Assembly: GCA_028023455.1 (NCBI GenBank)
Contig: JAQFVV010012424.1
Span: 1,100,001-1,164,000, forward strand
Direction of reading: 5' to 3'
From: Epiperipatus broadwayi
Taxonomy: Eukaryota > Onychophora > Udeonychophora > Euonychophora > Peripatidae
Length of the DNA: 64,000 nucleotides
The translations under genes were made by a program, and so were the position numbers. Positions 1 to 10,577 of this stretch are shown here, piece by piece; positions within the stretch are counted from its first letter, which is position 1, and each line of letters starts with the position of its first letter. The notes under the pieces are model-generated. The model was not told where the DNA came from. It saw only the letters and a list, made by a program, of their open reading frames with translations, and did no database searches.

Positions 1-1547
1 TCAATTATAATTCCATCATTTCCTGGAGCCTTTCCTTTCTTCATACACTTAATTGCGTGTCTCACTTCTTCATTTAAAATTCTGGGCAATTCGGAAGATG
101 TAATAGATATAGGAGATACTTGTTCTTTATTACTATATAATTCTTGATAAAAATCTTCTACCAATTTCATGATGTCATCTCTCTTTTTAGTAATAATTCC
201 ATCTTTTTTTCTTATTGCAGATATAAATTTCCTACCAATACCAAAATGTTGTTTAACATTTTTGAGACTTTTATTTCCTTCTACAGCTTTCCTTGTTATT
301 TCACAGTTATACTTTCTTATATCATTTTCAACTCTTTTCCGTACCATTTTGCAAAATTCGAGATATTCAATTCTTTTTAATACATCATTTTTGTATATCT
401 TCATATTCCTTCTTTTCTTCATAAATTCTCCAGTCTCAGTAGAAATTTTATTAGTCAATTGCTGCTTTTTTCTACCAGCTATGTTTGTTGCAGTTTTTAA
501 AAGTGTATCAGTTATTTTCATATTAATTTCATTCAAATCTGAATCATGTTCAAAATCTCCTAACATTTGAAACCTATTTGTAAGTTCTAATTTAAATTCA
601 TTAGAATGTTTCTGAAGATTAGGAATATCAACTGTAAATATTGTTTTTCTTAATAATTTTTGTCTCTCTAGTTTTACATTAACACGTAACTTACATCTTA
701 CTAATCGATGATCACTTCCTGTGTTAAATTTATTAAGAACATTACAATCTTGAAATATGTATTTCCTGTTAGTCAAAATATAATCCAATTCTGCTGTACC
801 TTCATTTGGATGCTTCCATGTCCATTTCCTTTTAACATTTTTCTCAAAAAATGAATTCATAATATAAAGTTTTTCTTTTTCTGCAAACTCCACAAGTCTA
901 TGTCCTCTCTCATTTCTATTACCATAACCAAAATTACCTACAGCAATTTCATCTTTCATTTGTCTATCAATTCTAGCATTAAAGTCTCCCATAACAATTT
1001 TAAAATGTTGTTTACTCTGATCAAAAGCCTTTTGTACATCCATATAAAAATCTTCTACTACTTCATCACTATGAGAACTTGTTGGAGCATAAACCTGAAT
1101 TATCTGCATTTGGTATCTGCTATTAAGTTGTATAACTAATCTTGCTACTCTGTCCGATACACCATCAATCTCCACAATATTGTTCTTCCATTTTTTATTT
1201 ATAATGAATCCTACTCCACTTGTATTTCCAATATGTGTGCCTTTATAATAGAGTATATGTCCACTTTTTAAATCAATTGTTTCTTCTCCTTTTCTTCTAA
1301 CTTCACAAAGTCCAATAATGTCCCATTTAATATAAGACAGTTCTGCTTCTAATTCTTGCAATCTTCCTTCACTTGAAAGTGATCTGCAGTTGTAAGTACC
1401 TAAATAAAAAGTCGTCATCAAATGGCAGCCTGGGTCCGCAATCAGGGGATTCTTAGCACCCTCCGCCTTCGGCCACCAACCGCTGCCTTGGTTGATGACT
1501 TTACAGCCTCCTGGGAATAAGGGCCATGCTTTATTTTTGTCTGTCAT
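1..1547 (-). CDS. RTE-type LINE ORF: endonuclease plus start of reverse transcriptase, cut by window edge
   Basis: The reading frame opens at an ATG at 1547-1545 and stays free of stops to base 1, giving 515 codons, so the 3' part of the gene lies outside the window. The N-terminal half is an exonuclease-endonuclease-phosphatase (AP-like) nuclease. Motifs seen are TYNCRSL (about residues 51-57, catalytic Asn), GLCEVRRKG (Glu about 82), VYAPTSSHSD (about 152-161), MGDFNAR (about 186-192), LDYIL (about 254-258) and SDHRLV (about 278-283). These cover the catalytic set of LINE endonucleases. A linker with the residues KYNCEITRKAVEGNKSLKN follows, then the first RT motif, KGKAPGNDGI, near the edge. 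Met 44 (MTTFYLGTYN) is an alternative start just before the nuclease. In the family the protein nicks target DNA and primes reverse transcription. The undamaged frame suggests a young copy. Confidence 0.9.
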   Translation of the reverse strand, partial: MTDKNKAWPLFPGGCKVINQGSGWWPKAEGAKNPLIADPGCHLMTTFYLGTYNCRSLSSEGRLQELEAELSYIKWDIIGLCEVRRKGEETIDLKSGHILYYKGTHIGNTSGVGFIINKKWKNNIVEIDGVSDRVARLVIQLNSRYQMQIIQVYAPTSSHSDEVVEDFYMDVQKAFDQSKQHFKIVMGDFNARIDRQMKDEIAVGNFGYGNRNERGHRLVEFAEKEKLYIMNSFFEKNVKRKWTWKHPNEGTAELDYILTNRKYIFQDCNVLNKFNTGSDHRLVRCKLRVNVKLERQKLLRKTIFTVDIPNLQKHSNEFKLELTNRFQMLGDFEHDSDLNEINMKITDTLLKTATNIAGRKKQQLTNKISTETGEFMKKRRNMKIYKNDVLKRIEYLEFCKMVRKRVENDIRKYNCEITRKAVEGNKSLKNVKQHFGIGRKFISAIRKKDGIITKKRDDIMKLVEDFYQELYSNKEQVSPISITSSELPRILNEEVRHAIKCMKKGKAPGNDGIII

Positions 1548-1870
1548 AATTGTATATATGTATTGGAAAAATATTTATCATTTACACAAACATTCATTCT
1601 GCCTTATCAGGCACTGAGAAGAAAGACCATGGTGTTTCTTGATCTTAAACTCAGAGGTAAAAAGCCAATAAACTCACCACGCTGGCTAATGCGTGTTGGT
1701 GAGCAGCCCATCCATGTTCGTATACTATATGAATAATCACATAGTAATAACAGCTGCAACGACCAGAATGTATGGAGTGGACATTAGGAATTTGCCCTGC
1801 TCGGTTCCTTTAAGGCCTCCAAGAGGAATCAAAGGGTCTCCTTTAAGGCAATCCTTGTTTTAAATACAGT
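1548..1870 (-). mobile_element. 5' untranslated region of the RTE-type LINE
   Basis: This stretch is noticeably more GC-rich than its surroundings and lies directly upstream of the LINE ORF. A diverged plus-strand copy of about 1650-1870 is recognisable at 35.2-35.4 kb, which supports it being part of a dispersed element rather than unique sequence. The outer boundary is approximate, placed where the sequence returns to AT-rich background. Confidence 0.65.
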
Positions 1871-3890
1871 AGGCAGGAATAGCCATAAATACTAAAGAGA
1901 GTGAAAGATTAGATAAATAAATGCCACTTGTTTTAGTAGATTCTGGTTGAACTCCAATAAAAATATACAGATAAAATCACTTTAACTTTATTAAAGTGCA
2001 AATCTACTTCTGGCCCACAGAAGTCAGATAAATAAATAATGTTTAGCTGAATGACAGTTTCAAGCCCAGTTTTAATTGGTTATTCGTTTTATTAAATTGT
2101 GGCTGAACTCCAATTATTAAAAATACGTATTTCAACCCAACATTAATTATACTTAACTTAAAAATTAAAAAAAAAAACCTGTTATCAATTAAAATGAAAA
2201 ATTCCAAAATATATTAATAATTGAATCAAAAAAAGGCAAACTTTTTCTATATATGCGACATTGTTTTAGAAACAAACAACTTTCAAATATATAAAATTTA
2301 TCTATTTATATACATCTAAAAGATATTATATATTTTAATTTAAATTGATTGCTGTTTTTCTTATACAATAAAAAAATAAAGTGATTGATTTCTTTTGAAA
2401 AAGTTTATGAATGCCGCTAATAAAGTTTATTTATGTTTTAATCAATACATGGAAAAAAAAAAAAAGTAATTGTTTTCTAGCTTTGCTATGGAGTTTTTTT
2501 TTTTATTACAACATCTTAAGGTGCCTTTGTTTGTATATTCGCTATATAATAGAAATGTTAAGTTTTATTTACGGGATTCTGCCCAGTACTAAACTGTTTA
2601 CAAGTTAGCCTAGAGCTAATGAGATTAAATAACTACGGCTTAAAATTGTAATTTGCTTTTGAATGATATATACATATTCAAATTATCGATTTTTTAAAAA
2701 AATGTTTACATACTTTAGTTGAAGTTTTCTATTGTTACTTTAATGATTTTTTTGACTGATTTGACTAAAATAACGCACCCCAAAGATTAAGTTGTGTCGA
2801 TCTATTCCTTAAAATACAATATTCTCTTTCCTTCTCTTGCAAATACAGCAGTATTTGTAAAATATGTTTAAATGAAATAAAACTTGTGGATTGACTTTAT
2901 TTATTTTTTAAATAAATATTTTTTTTAGGCGTTTCTTTGCTTTCTCCTACACATTTTATCATTTCGCACTCCGTATGTAGGCAGGAACATAAAGGCAAAG
3001 CCTAGAAACCCTGTTAAATTAGACGGTTCCACTTCATCAGAGACCTCAAACAGCCGCATTAATATGAACTACCAAATAATTTCTATCTTAATAACTAATT
3101 AATTTGTTATTAATTCGACAATTATTGCGGAACAATTATTGTTATTTAATTCAAATTGGACTTAAGATTTTAAATGCAAATTAAAAATAATTATCGAATA
3201 ATTTATTGGTAGGGAGTTCATAAAAAGGTTCAAGCATCCATGGATCTAGAGCACAGATTCAGTCACTCTTACACGGTGCAAAACCATACAGAGCAAGTTC
3301 TAAGTAACTATAGCATAGATCCGATACAATAAAGTAATAAAGAAGCGATCGAAATATTCATGAAATTTTAATTTGCTTCTAACTTAGTTTATTTATTGAT
3401 ACTAAATAAAATTTAAATGAAAAATATATATATTTAATTATACCCCATAATAGAAACTAGATTTAAACTATGACCTTATTCTTATATGACAATATTTTTT
3501 GAGGGAAAATGAATATTTATAAGTATACAGTGTATGTTTATATATATAAACTTGCTTTATACTAACTGCTAAAAAGCAAGTTTCTTGTCAGATGACTGAC
3601 AGCAAGAAACGCTGCCATCTGGTAATAAGAAAATCCAATAGAGAGTATGAGAAAGTATTTAAAAATCATTATAAAGCTATCATACCAAATCATTATGTGC
3701 ATTTATATATATATCGAAAAACTCTGGTGTCTTCACCTGTAATAACATCAAACTTTTCTAACTCGTAGAATGGTTTGTTTGGGGCACGCACATACACACA
3801 TATAATAATACATAATATAAATGAAGATTGATTAGTTCAATATACTTCATTAAAGTTGTACTAGTTGGTACAAATTTTCATATTTTTATA
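1871..3890. other. AT-rich stretch with no recognised gene
   Basis: Poly-A and poly-T runs dominate. A small hairpin lies at about 3579-3611, where a GTTTCTTG arm faces a CAAGAAAC arm. I see no protein homology or RNA gene here. Confidence 0.5.
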
Positions 3891-3896
3891 AGTAGA

Positions 3897-4010
3897 GAGA
3901 GGCACGATCTCAAAAGAAAAATTAAGGAAGCCTTCTTCATCTCCAGAGACAAAGATGTCATCAATAGGACGGACACATGCTATGCTTTATCAAGGAAATG
4001 GAATGTCTAG
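3897..4010 (+). pseudogene. Penelope-like element GIY-YIG endonuclease C-terminus (relic)
   Basis: A short frame ending at 4010 contains RERHDLKRKIKEA, then about 22 residues, then ALSRKWN. The spacing of the Arg-rich R..R..KEA block, an Asn (INRTD) and a closing LS..W is typical of the end of the GIY-YIG nuclease fused to Penelope-like reverse transcriptases; the KEA glutamate is the likely catalytic acid. A second copy at 22.1 kb has the same block, HNLKRKIKEA, and a similar 3' flank (a GAAAG..CTTAG block followed by TTTATTTAT). The upstream GIY-YIG half and the RT are absent, so this is a 5'-truncated remnant. Classification rests on motif reading only. Confidence 0.6.
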
Positions 4011-4150
4011 CATAATCAACACAAATTTGCATATCATTAACCTAATTAACAGTTAAGCTATGATTATGAAGGCTGGACCCTTCGAAAGCGCTTAGCAGAT
4101 TCATTCATATTTATTTATTTATCAACAATTTACAGCTTTGAGGACAATTG
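4011..4150 (+). mobile_element. Probable 3' untranslated tail of the Penelope-like relic
   Basis: The sequence after the stop, including TTCGAAAGCGCTTAGCAGAT and a TTTATTTATTTAT run, resembles the segment after the second relic (about 22330-22440). I infer that both are 3' tails of one family. Confidence 0.4.
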
Positions 4151-4860
4151 CGCTACACACACAAATGGACTAGTATAGATATATTCCCTCGAAGTAAAAA
4201 TTCATTTAGCTTATTCCTTTGATTGCAAAAAGAAAGAATTTTTTACTTATTTTTAAAATGTTTTTCTTTAAATTTAGAAATTGTTTGTTTGTTAGGGGGA
4301 AATTTTGAAATCAAAAATTAACACACTTATATCAAATGGATTTCTTTTAAATTTTGAATATAAGTTATAAATTGATGACAATGTAATATGGTCATGAAAT
4401 ATTTCAAGGTGGTGCCCTTGTGTTTTGGCTGACCAAATTTCAAAGATGTTGATATAGATTCAGTAAATTTTCAGAGATGTGTGTGAAAGGATGGTGTATA
4501 TATATTAAAAAAAAACAACAACAACTAAAAAGTGCTAATAATCCATTAAAATAGAAATTAAAACAAATGTTGAATTCTATTGATTGTAAAACTTTCCCTC
4601 ACCCATTCTTTTTTTTAAAAAATGTATGACATTGTATTTTCAGTTGATTTTTTAAAAACACTATCTTCATAAACAAACTAATATTGTCAATAATCTTTAA
4701 GTGCACAGGAAATTAATTTTAATCCCCATTTTAAATCTTGAATTGGAATAATATTGAAGTACTAAAAAAATAAAAATAATATATATAAATATTTTGAAAT
4801 AAATGCTTATGTTTAATGTGAACCAAAATGACAAATAATAAATATTTTTTCAACCACAAT
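4151..4860. other. AT-rich stretch with no recognised gene
   Basis: No coding or RNA feature seen. A block near 4380-4440 resembles one near 41930-41980 (AATATTTCA followed by a TG-rich segment), so part of it may belong to an old dispersed repeat. Confidence 0.4.
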
Positions 4861-4863
4861 TGG

Positions 4864-4991
4864 GGTTTTTATATTTAACTTCAAATAAAAATATGGAATG
4901 TCCAGAAATTAATTAAATTAACGGGATTGAATTAATTAATTTCTGGATGCTCCTCTTTTTTATTTCAAGTTAAATATAAATATAAAAATCT
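4864..4991. repeat. Foldback (MITE-like) repeat, copy A
   Basis: The two halves are imperfect inverted repeats. The left arm runs from TTTTTATATTTAACTTCAAA to TCCAGAAATTAATTAA, and the right arm is its reverse complement with small gaps. The centre is near 4925. Related copies with the same ATTGAATTAATTAATTT core lie at 16.3-16.5 and 37.6-37.8 kb. It has no coding capacity, and I could not define a target-site duplication. Confidence 0.55.
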
Positions 4992-5045
4992 CATTTAGTT
5001 CACAGAAAATAAAAGCAGCTGTTATAAAATATTTTACATATATAT

Positions 5046-5178
5046 ATATCTCATCATCATTGTCAATCATTATCAATCCACTGCAGGATGAAGATCTCTC
5101 CAAGTTCAATCCATCTTCTTCAATTTCTAGCCTCTCTTCTCCACATCATCTCTGCACACTTTCTTATTTCATCCATCC
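5046..5178 (-). mobile_element. RTE-type LINE 3' end fragment
   Basis: On the minus strand this reads as the C-terminal end of an RTE-type ORF (the RW.DEI..AG..WRR.A.D. block followed by LQWIDN) and then a TGATGATGA tail. Better preserved copies lie at 9.3 and 14.2 kb. It is severely 5'-truncated and joined directly to a TA microsatellite. Confidence 0.65.
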
Positions 5179-5179
5179 A

Positions 5180-5180
<1 letters not shown>

Positions 5181-5214
<34 letters not shown>

Positions 5215-5240
5215 ATATATATATATATATATATATATAT
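5181..5240. repeat. (TA)n microsatellite
   Basis: A run of about 60 bases of alternating TA with one GG interruption, abutting the RTE fragment. Confidence 0.9.
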
Positions 5241-5249
5241 GATTTTGAT

Positions 5250-6555
5250 TTCAGAATACAATAATAAGTTGTGAATAAATTATTTTAATTAAGAAATTAT
5301 TTTGAAATTTTCTTTTTTTTTTTTTTGTTCTGTTAAGTAAAAAATATTTGAAACTTATTTTTGGAAGAAAGATAGTTTTGTTTTTATTAAATATAAAGTT
5401 AATTAATGGTGTTACCAAATTTTTAAGTTAAATAAAAGATAGAGGTATTGATTTGTTGTTTTAATAACAAGTCAAGTTTAATTATTTTATTGTTACTGTT
5501 TTGGAATGTGGCTTTCAAAATAGACTATGAAAATTCCATACACGTTTGAGAATTCAGCCTTCATCAATTATTAATTGTCTGGAGTTATTCAGTTTATCAG
5601 TTTAGAGGATTATTAATAGAGAAAGAACCAATGTCCCAGAGATGAGTGATATACTGGTGTTCTACTAATGACTGGTGGCTAAATGACCTTATTAGATTAT
5701 CTTCCAACTGAGCTAATGAACAAATCAAAAGAGACTTCAAATTTTAAACATGTATTCTAATTGCAAATTAAGCCTAATTATAAACTGCATGAAGACCATA
5801 TAAAGAATTTATTTTAACATGATCCAGGGAAAGCTAACATATCATAAGAAAAATTAGCAGGGATTTACCAAAAAGAATTTTTACTTTCTATATTGCTTAA
5901 ACAAATTTATAAATTTATATGCATCCAGATATAAGAGTCAATTACAACTGGAAAAAAATTGTTTTTTATATTTTTTTAAAATAATATTTTTTAATGAAAA
6001 AACATATTCTCAAGCAAATCTTTATGTTTAAAATAAATTTTGTTAACAGTATAAATTTAAAAAATGAAAATAATCTTAAAAATAAAATATCAACTTTGTA
6101 AATGCCAAAAAGAGTTGAAATTTGGCAAAACCAAAGATATCATTTCAGCCTAAATTAATGTATGACCCCCCCCAAAAAAAAAAACAACAACTTATTTTTA
6201 TGAAATCTTTATGTTTTATGTAATTTTATTAAAATTGAATACTAAAGACAAAAATAATATTAAAAATTAATTTTCTAATTAAGTAAAAAATAAAAACAAC
6301 AATAAAGTTTTGGATACCAGCATTTTCTGGCTGTCAGATAAATTTTCAGCCGATTAATTTTCTGATATCAAATAGACTCATACAAAAGCTATATGTAAAC
6401 ATAACACATTTATTAAAAGATAAATGTTTAATAATTTTAATTAAATAACATACAAATAAACAAAGAACAAACTTCCTTTTATTATTATAAGTATAACAAA
6501 AGGTTATACTTCACAGGCAAGAGAATCTTCCCTATTCAGTAAAGTATTTTATTTC
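5250..6555. other. AT-rich stretch with no recognised gene
   Basis: Homopolymer-rich sequence including a C9-A11 tract near 6167-6187. No coding homology or RNA gene was recognised. Confidence 0.5.
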
Positions 6556-6678
6556 TCTTTCGTGATGTGATGTGATGTGTGATGTGATGTATTTGGCTTC
6601 TCCTTAAACGAAGTCAAGAATATCTCAGCAACTAGGCCCAGATAAACCTGTTAGCCACTTTATTTTCCATTCCCCACT

Positions 6679-8548
6679 CTAAGTCTTCCCATATTCTGCC
6701 CCATCCCATTTCCACAACATAATCTTTGTCAACTCTATGGCCTTTAAATCTAAATCCCCCTTATCTTTTTGCAAACCCAGCATAAAAACTACTAACTCAC
6801 TTTCTGTATTGTCACTTTGTTCATACCTATTCTCCCATAACTTCATTATCTGTACCCTTTCTGCTTTCAAGCATTTACACTCAATCAACAGATGCCTAAT
6901 ATTTTCTATACCTTCCTTACACAATTTTCACGCTGAATCACCCATAGTTTTCCATTTACATGTATATTCCCTTGTTGTAAAAGATCCTGTTCGAGCCTTA
7001 AACAATAAACTACTTTCCTTACTATTATCATAAATTAACTCGCTTCCAATATTCCGTTTACTTCTATATATATTTAAACTCTTCTTACCCTCCATACTAC
7101 TTCTCCATCTCTCCAACTCCCTATTTTTTATTAATGCTTCTATTCTTTTATCCCATTACTTACCACTATAACACTCAACAATCCTCCTAACACAATCATC
7201 CCACCTTTTATTCAAGTATACCAATATAAATTCTTTATCCAAATCTTTTGCATACCGCATTACTTTTCTCACCCATCTTGTTACCTGCCCTTTACTCATA
7301 ACCCAATTAAACACTATTTTGGCTATTCTTCTACTATCCATAAACTGCAACCTACCAAACATTTTCATTTTACTTTTTGCATCTCTCATATAGAAATGTG
7401 ACCATCCCATTTCTCCTTGAATTGCCTCCTTTGCTGTCCACATCTCTGCATCTAATGCATGTCTTCCTACTTTCCTTTGTACTTTCTCTAAATAATCTAA
7501 AATCCTTTTACTAACACATAATGCATCATTACCATATGTTAACCCTGCTACTGCAACTCCCTTCCATACAATTCTAGCTACATCATATTTATTATATGAA
7601 AATACTGTTAGTTTCTTTACCAAACCTTTTCTTTTCTTTGCTTCATTTACCAATTTTTTCTCCCATTCAACCAAGCAATTTTCCTGATTACATAAGATAA
7701 TTCCCAAATACCTATATCTATCCACCACACTTAACTTTATATCCCCCAATTAAAAAACTACATCCTCTCTTTCCCCAGTATTAACCATCATTATATTTGA
7801 TTTTTCTTCACTAAATTTAATCCCCATCTCTTTACCCACCCTTGTACATGTCCTCAACATAATATCCATATCTTCTCTTCTTTCTGTACATAAAAAGATA
7901 TCATCTGCAAAAAAAAGACCCGATAAAGTATATACTCCTTTGCTACCTATTAATGGTATCTCTACCCCTCTTCCTAGTCTTTCTATTGCTTTTTCCATTT
8001 CACTCAAAAACAACAAAAACAAAATCGATGACATAGGGCATCCTTGCCTTAATCCCACCCCATTTTTAACTTTAACTGATTCTATATCCCCTAATTGGTA
8101 AGTATAATAATTATTTTCATATAATTTCTTAATAATATTTACTAAAGCTTCATCCATTCCCAAATTGGCTAATCTTACCCATAATCTATTTCTATTTACT
8201 CTATCATATGCTTTCTCTATATCTATAAAACTCATATATAACATTCTACCTGAATTTCTACTCATCTCCATAAGTTGTGTAACTACAAACAAACTACCTC
8301 CTATATGCCTCAAACAAACTATCTCCTATATGCCTATCTGACCTAAAACCTCCTTGCATTTCCCCCACTACATTAATCTCTTCCATCCATTTTACAACTC
8401 TTCCAGCTACCATATATGCGAAAACTTTATATAAAACTGATGTTACCGCTATCGGTCTATAATTATTTAACTTTCTTTGAATTACTAACTGCTGCTGACA
8501 TCTAGAAACAATAGTTAAAACTAAAATCTTAACCACTCTGGTTGTCAC
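6679..8548 (-). pseudogene. LINE reverse transcriptase with C-terminal zinc knuckle, broken
   Basis: Read right to left, the frame gives LNNYRPIAV (RT finger), QGGFR, FIDIEKAYDRV (motif A aspartate), GLRQGCPMSSILF (motif B), LFFADDIF (motif C catalytic DD) and RYRYLGI. A thumb and connection region follow, then a CX2CX8HX4C knuckle near 6900 (KLCKEGIENIRHLLIECKC). Damage is limited. A 25-base tandem duplication at 8287-8336 shifts the frame, and there are in-frame stops at 7752-7750, 7155-7153 and about 6927-6925. The last stop replaces the first Cys of the knuckle; the copy at 10.3 kb still has VCKLCKEG there. Endonuclease sequences are missing. The few lesions suggest a moderately recent insertion. 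Confidence 0.85.
8287..8336. repeat. 25-base tandem duplication inside the LINE RT
   Basis: Two adjacent 25-base units (starting AAACAAACTACCTCC and AAACAAACTATCTCC) differ at two positions. On the coding strand this repeats the HIGDSLF segment and shifts the frame by one. Confidence 0.9.
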
Positions 8549-8550
8549 AT

Positions 8551-9328
8551 TTTATATTGTACAATAATTTACATTATTTGACATATTATTTAAATATGCT
8601 TAAAATTTTAGTAAAAGTTTTTACTATCTCCTTATCTAAATAAATTATTATTATTGACTATATTTTTATTTAATTCCAGTGCTAATAGGGCATGTAAAAA
8701 CTATAAAAAAGATTAAAGAACACGAAAGCTATTAAGTTAAATGCAATAACTTGTATCAACAACAGTAAAACAATTTTGCAAGAAAATGTGTTTAAATTCA
8801 TATGTAGATTAATTTTAAAATTCCATTATAAGATAAAAATGCTTTATTCTCTTCTAATTATTTTTATTTAATCCTCTTGTACTATGCTAGCATTCTGACA
8901 GAGTTCTTTGTTCAACTTTCAGCTTTAATATTAAACTACTATTATTTATCAGAATATAATAAATTTGACCTTATTTGATAGATATTTTTGTTTAGAAATT
9001 AAATAAATTAAAAAAAATCGATTTGACATTTGGAATTATTTAAAAAATAGATTTTAATCAAAACAAAGCACTGTTTTATCATCAAATTTCAGGTGGAGCA
9101 AATTCAATTTGCAAAATGAACAAATTCTTCTTTGTTTGATGTTTGTTTTAAAAATCTGAATGAACTATTTTAATATCTAGTAAATCTATCAACTTATGCT
9201 TTAAAAGTTTAATTTTTTTTTATAATTTTTAAGATATTGCTAAATGTTATAATAGAGTGTTTAGTGATGACATTTCTAGTCAGTTGTATTTGCCATGGTC
9301 ATAATCTCTATAGTAACAATATTCATAA
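8551..9328. other. AT-rich stretch with no recognised gene
   Basis: No coding, RNA or repeat feature recognised between the second LINE and the RTE fragment. Confidence 0.5.
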
Positions 9329-9329
9329 G

Positions 9330-9780
9330 ATTATCATCATCATCATTGTCAAACATTATCAATACATTGCAGGATGAAGGTCTCTCCAAGTTCAATTTAT
9401 CTTCTCTGATCTCTAATCTCTCTTCTCCAAATCATCCCTGCATACTTTCTTATTTCATCCATCCATCTCACATGTGGTCTCTTTCTGGATCTTTTACAAT
9501 CTCTTGAAAACCAGTTTAAGATTTCAATTGTCCATCTAATATCATCTTTTCTAGCAATATATCCAAAACAACTCCACTTCAGCCTTTTAATTCTTTCAAT
9601 GATGTCAGTAATACCTGTTTGTTCCATACCCATATATTACATTTTTGATCTGTTCTTGTTACTCCTAACATGCATCTCTCCATACTTCTTTGAGTGGCTT
9701 GAAGTCTCTGAATTGCCCTTCTATTAAGTGTCCAAGTTTCAGATCCATAAGTAAAAAGAATATAATCTTTTATATTTAAA
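9330..9780 (-). pseudogene. RTE-type LINE C-terminal fragment
   Basis: Two minus-strand frames, overlapping near 9580-9635, encode the end of an RTE protein. The first gives YGSETWTL, IQRLQATQRSMERCMLG and TRTDQK. The second, after a frameshift near 9630, gives ITDIIERIKRLKWSC, ARKDDIRWT and RWMDEIRKYAGMIWRR. A TGATGATGATGA tail at 9336-9350 marks the 3' end of the element. The 5' end is truncated near 9780, so only the region after the RT core remains. Confidence 0.85.
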
Positions 9781-9964
9781 AATAAAACATTTCTGTAAAA
9801 AATAAATATGTAATAATGTATATTTTTCATTTCCAATAATTATTATCCAATGATAATAAATTTTCCAAAAAATCAAGTTTTTAAACCATCATAATATTTT
9901 CTCGAAGTAATATAGCAAAGTTTGAGATTTCCAAATACCTAACAGGCACCTATCATCAGAAACT

Positions 9965-10390
9965 TTGATAATGTGATGCACTGTGACTTCTCCTTATACG
10001 GAGTCAGGAATCTCTCAGCAGCTATTCCCAGAGAAACATGTTAGCCACTTTACCTTCTTTTTCCATTATCCACCCTAAGTTTTCCCATAATCTGCTCCAT
10101 TCCATTTCCACAATATCTTTGTCAACTCCATGACCTTCATATCTAAATCCCCCTTATCTTTTCCCAAACCTAGCATAAAAACCAATAACTCACTCTCTGT
10201 ATAATCACTTTGTTCATATTTAATCTTCCATAACTTTATTATTTGTACCATTTCTGCTTCCAAGCATTTACATTGAAGTAACAGATGCTTAATATTTTCT
10301 ATGCCTTCCTTACACAACTTGCAGACTAAATCACCCATATTTTTCCATTTACATGTATATTCCTTTATTGATAAAGTTCTCATTCAATTG
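9965..10390 (-). pseudogene. Second copy of LINE2-type 3' end (zinc knuckle and tail)
   Basis: This 102-residue frame (10383-10075) matches the last part of the LINE at 6.7-7.1 kb: YTCKWK, then an intact CX2CX8HX4C knuckle (CKLCKEGIENIKHLLLQC), then ESELLVFMLGL and ILWKW. It is followed by the same 3' untranslated segment and a GTGATG-type tail near 9970-9985. It is truncated at about 10390, leaving less than one quarter of the family's coding sequence. Confidence 0.85.
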
Positions 10391-10476
10391 TCCTGACATC
10401 TTTTGAATTTTTTTGAAATTAAAATATTAGAAAAAAAAATAAACGTGAATTTTAAACCAGTAAAAAAAAAGGGTTC

Positions 10477-10560
10477 TGTCAAGCATTGGTGGCCTAGTGG
10501 TTAGCATAGCTGCTTTCCAAGCAGCTGGTCCAGGTTTGCTTCCCGGTCAATGCTTTGACA
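10477..10560 (+). mobile_element. Compact tRNA-Gly-like SINE, copy 1
   Basis: Bases 10483-10553 fold as a tRNA: acceptor stem GCATTGG against TCAATGC, anticodon stem GCTGC/GCAGC with loop TTTCCAA (anticodon TCC, glycine) and a weak T arm (one mismatch, loop TTTGCTT). The T loop lacks the conserved TTCRA, the ends are extended by TGTCAA/TTTGACA pairing, and an A-rich tail follows. A near-identical flank (T-A9 then GGTTC) occurs at 10461-10476 and 10561-10577, as expected for a target-site duplication. It is best read as a retroposed SINE, with an unusual functional tRNA as the alternative. Confidence 0.7.
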
Positions 10561-10577
10561 TAAAAAAAAAAGGTTCA

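Larger units (their letters stand above)
6556..8550 (-). mobile_element. LINE of a second family (LINE2-type), 5'-truncated
   Basis: The element covers the 3' half of a non-LTR retrotransposon, with a 3' tail made of degenerate TGTGATG repeats at 6562-6590. A second, shorter copy of the same 3' end lies at 9.97-10.39 kb. The 5' border near 8550 is where homology to a reverse transcriptase stops. Clade is uncertain: the C-terminal CCHC knuckle occurs in several LINE groups and I could not see a restriction-like nuclease. Confidence 0.8.

Noticed and set aside
169-570. Plus-strand open frame of 133 residues
   Set aside because: It is the antisense shadow of the intact RTE ORF on the minus strand.
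6679-8548. Assigning the second LINE to the R2 clade from its CCHC knuckle
   Set aside because: No restriction-like nuclease motif follows, and similar knuckles occur in other clades.
10483-10553. Functional tRNA-Gly gene
   Set aside because: Non-canonical T loop, A-rich tail, flanking direct repeats and related copies at 44.8 and 49.5 kb favour a SINE.
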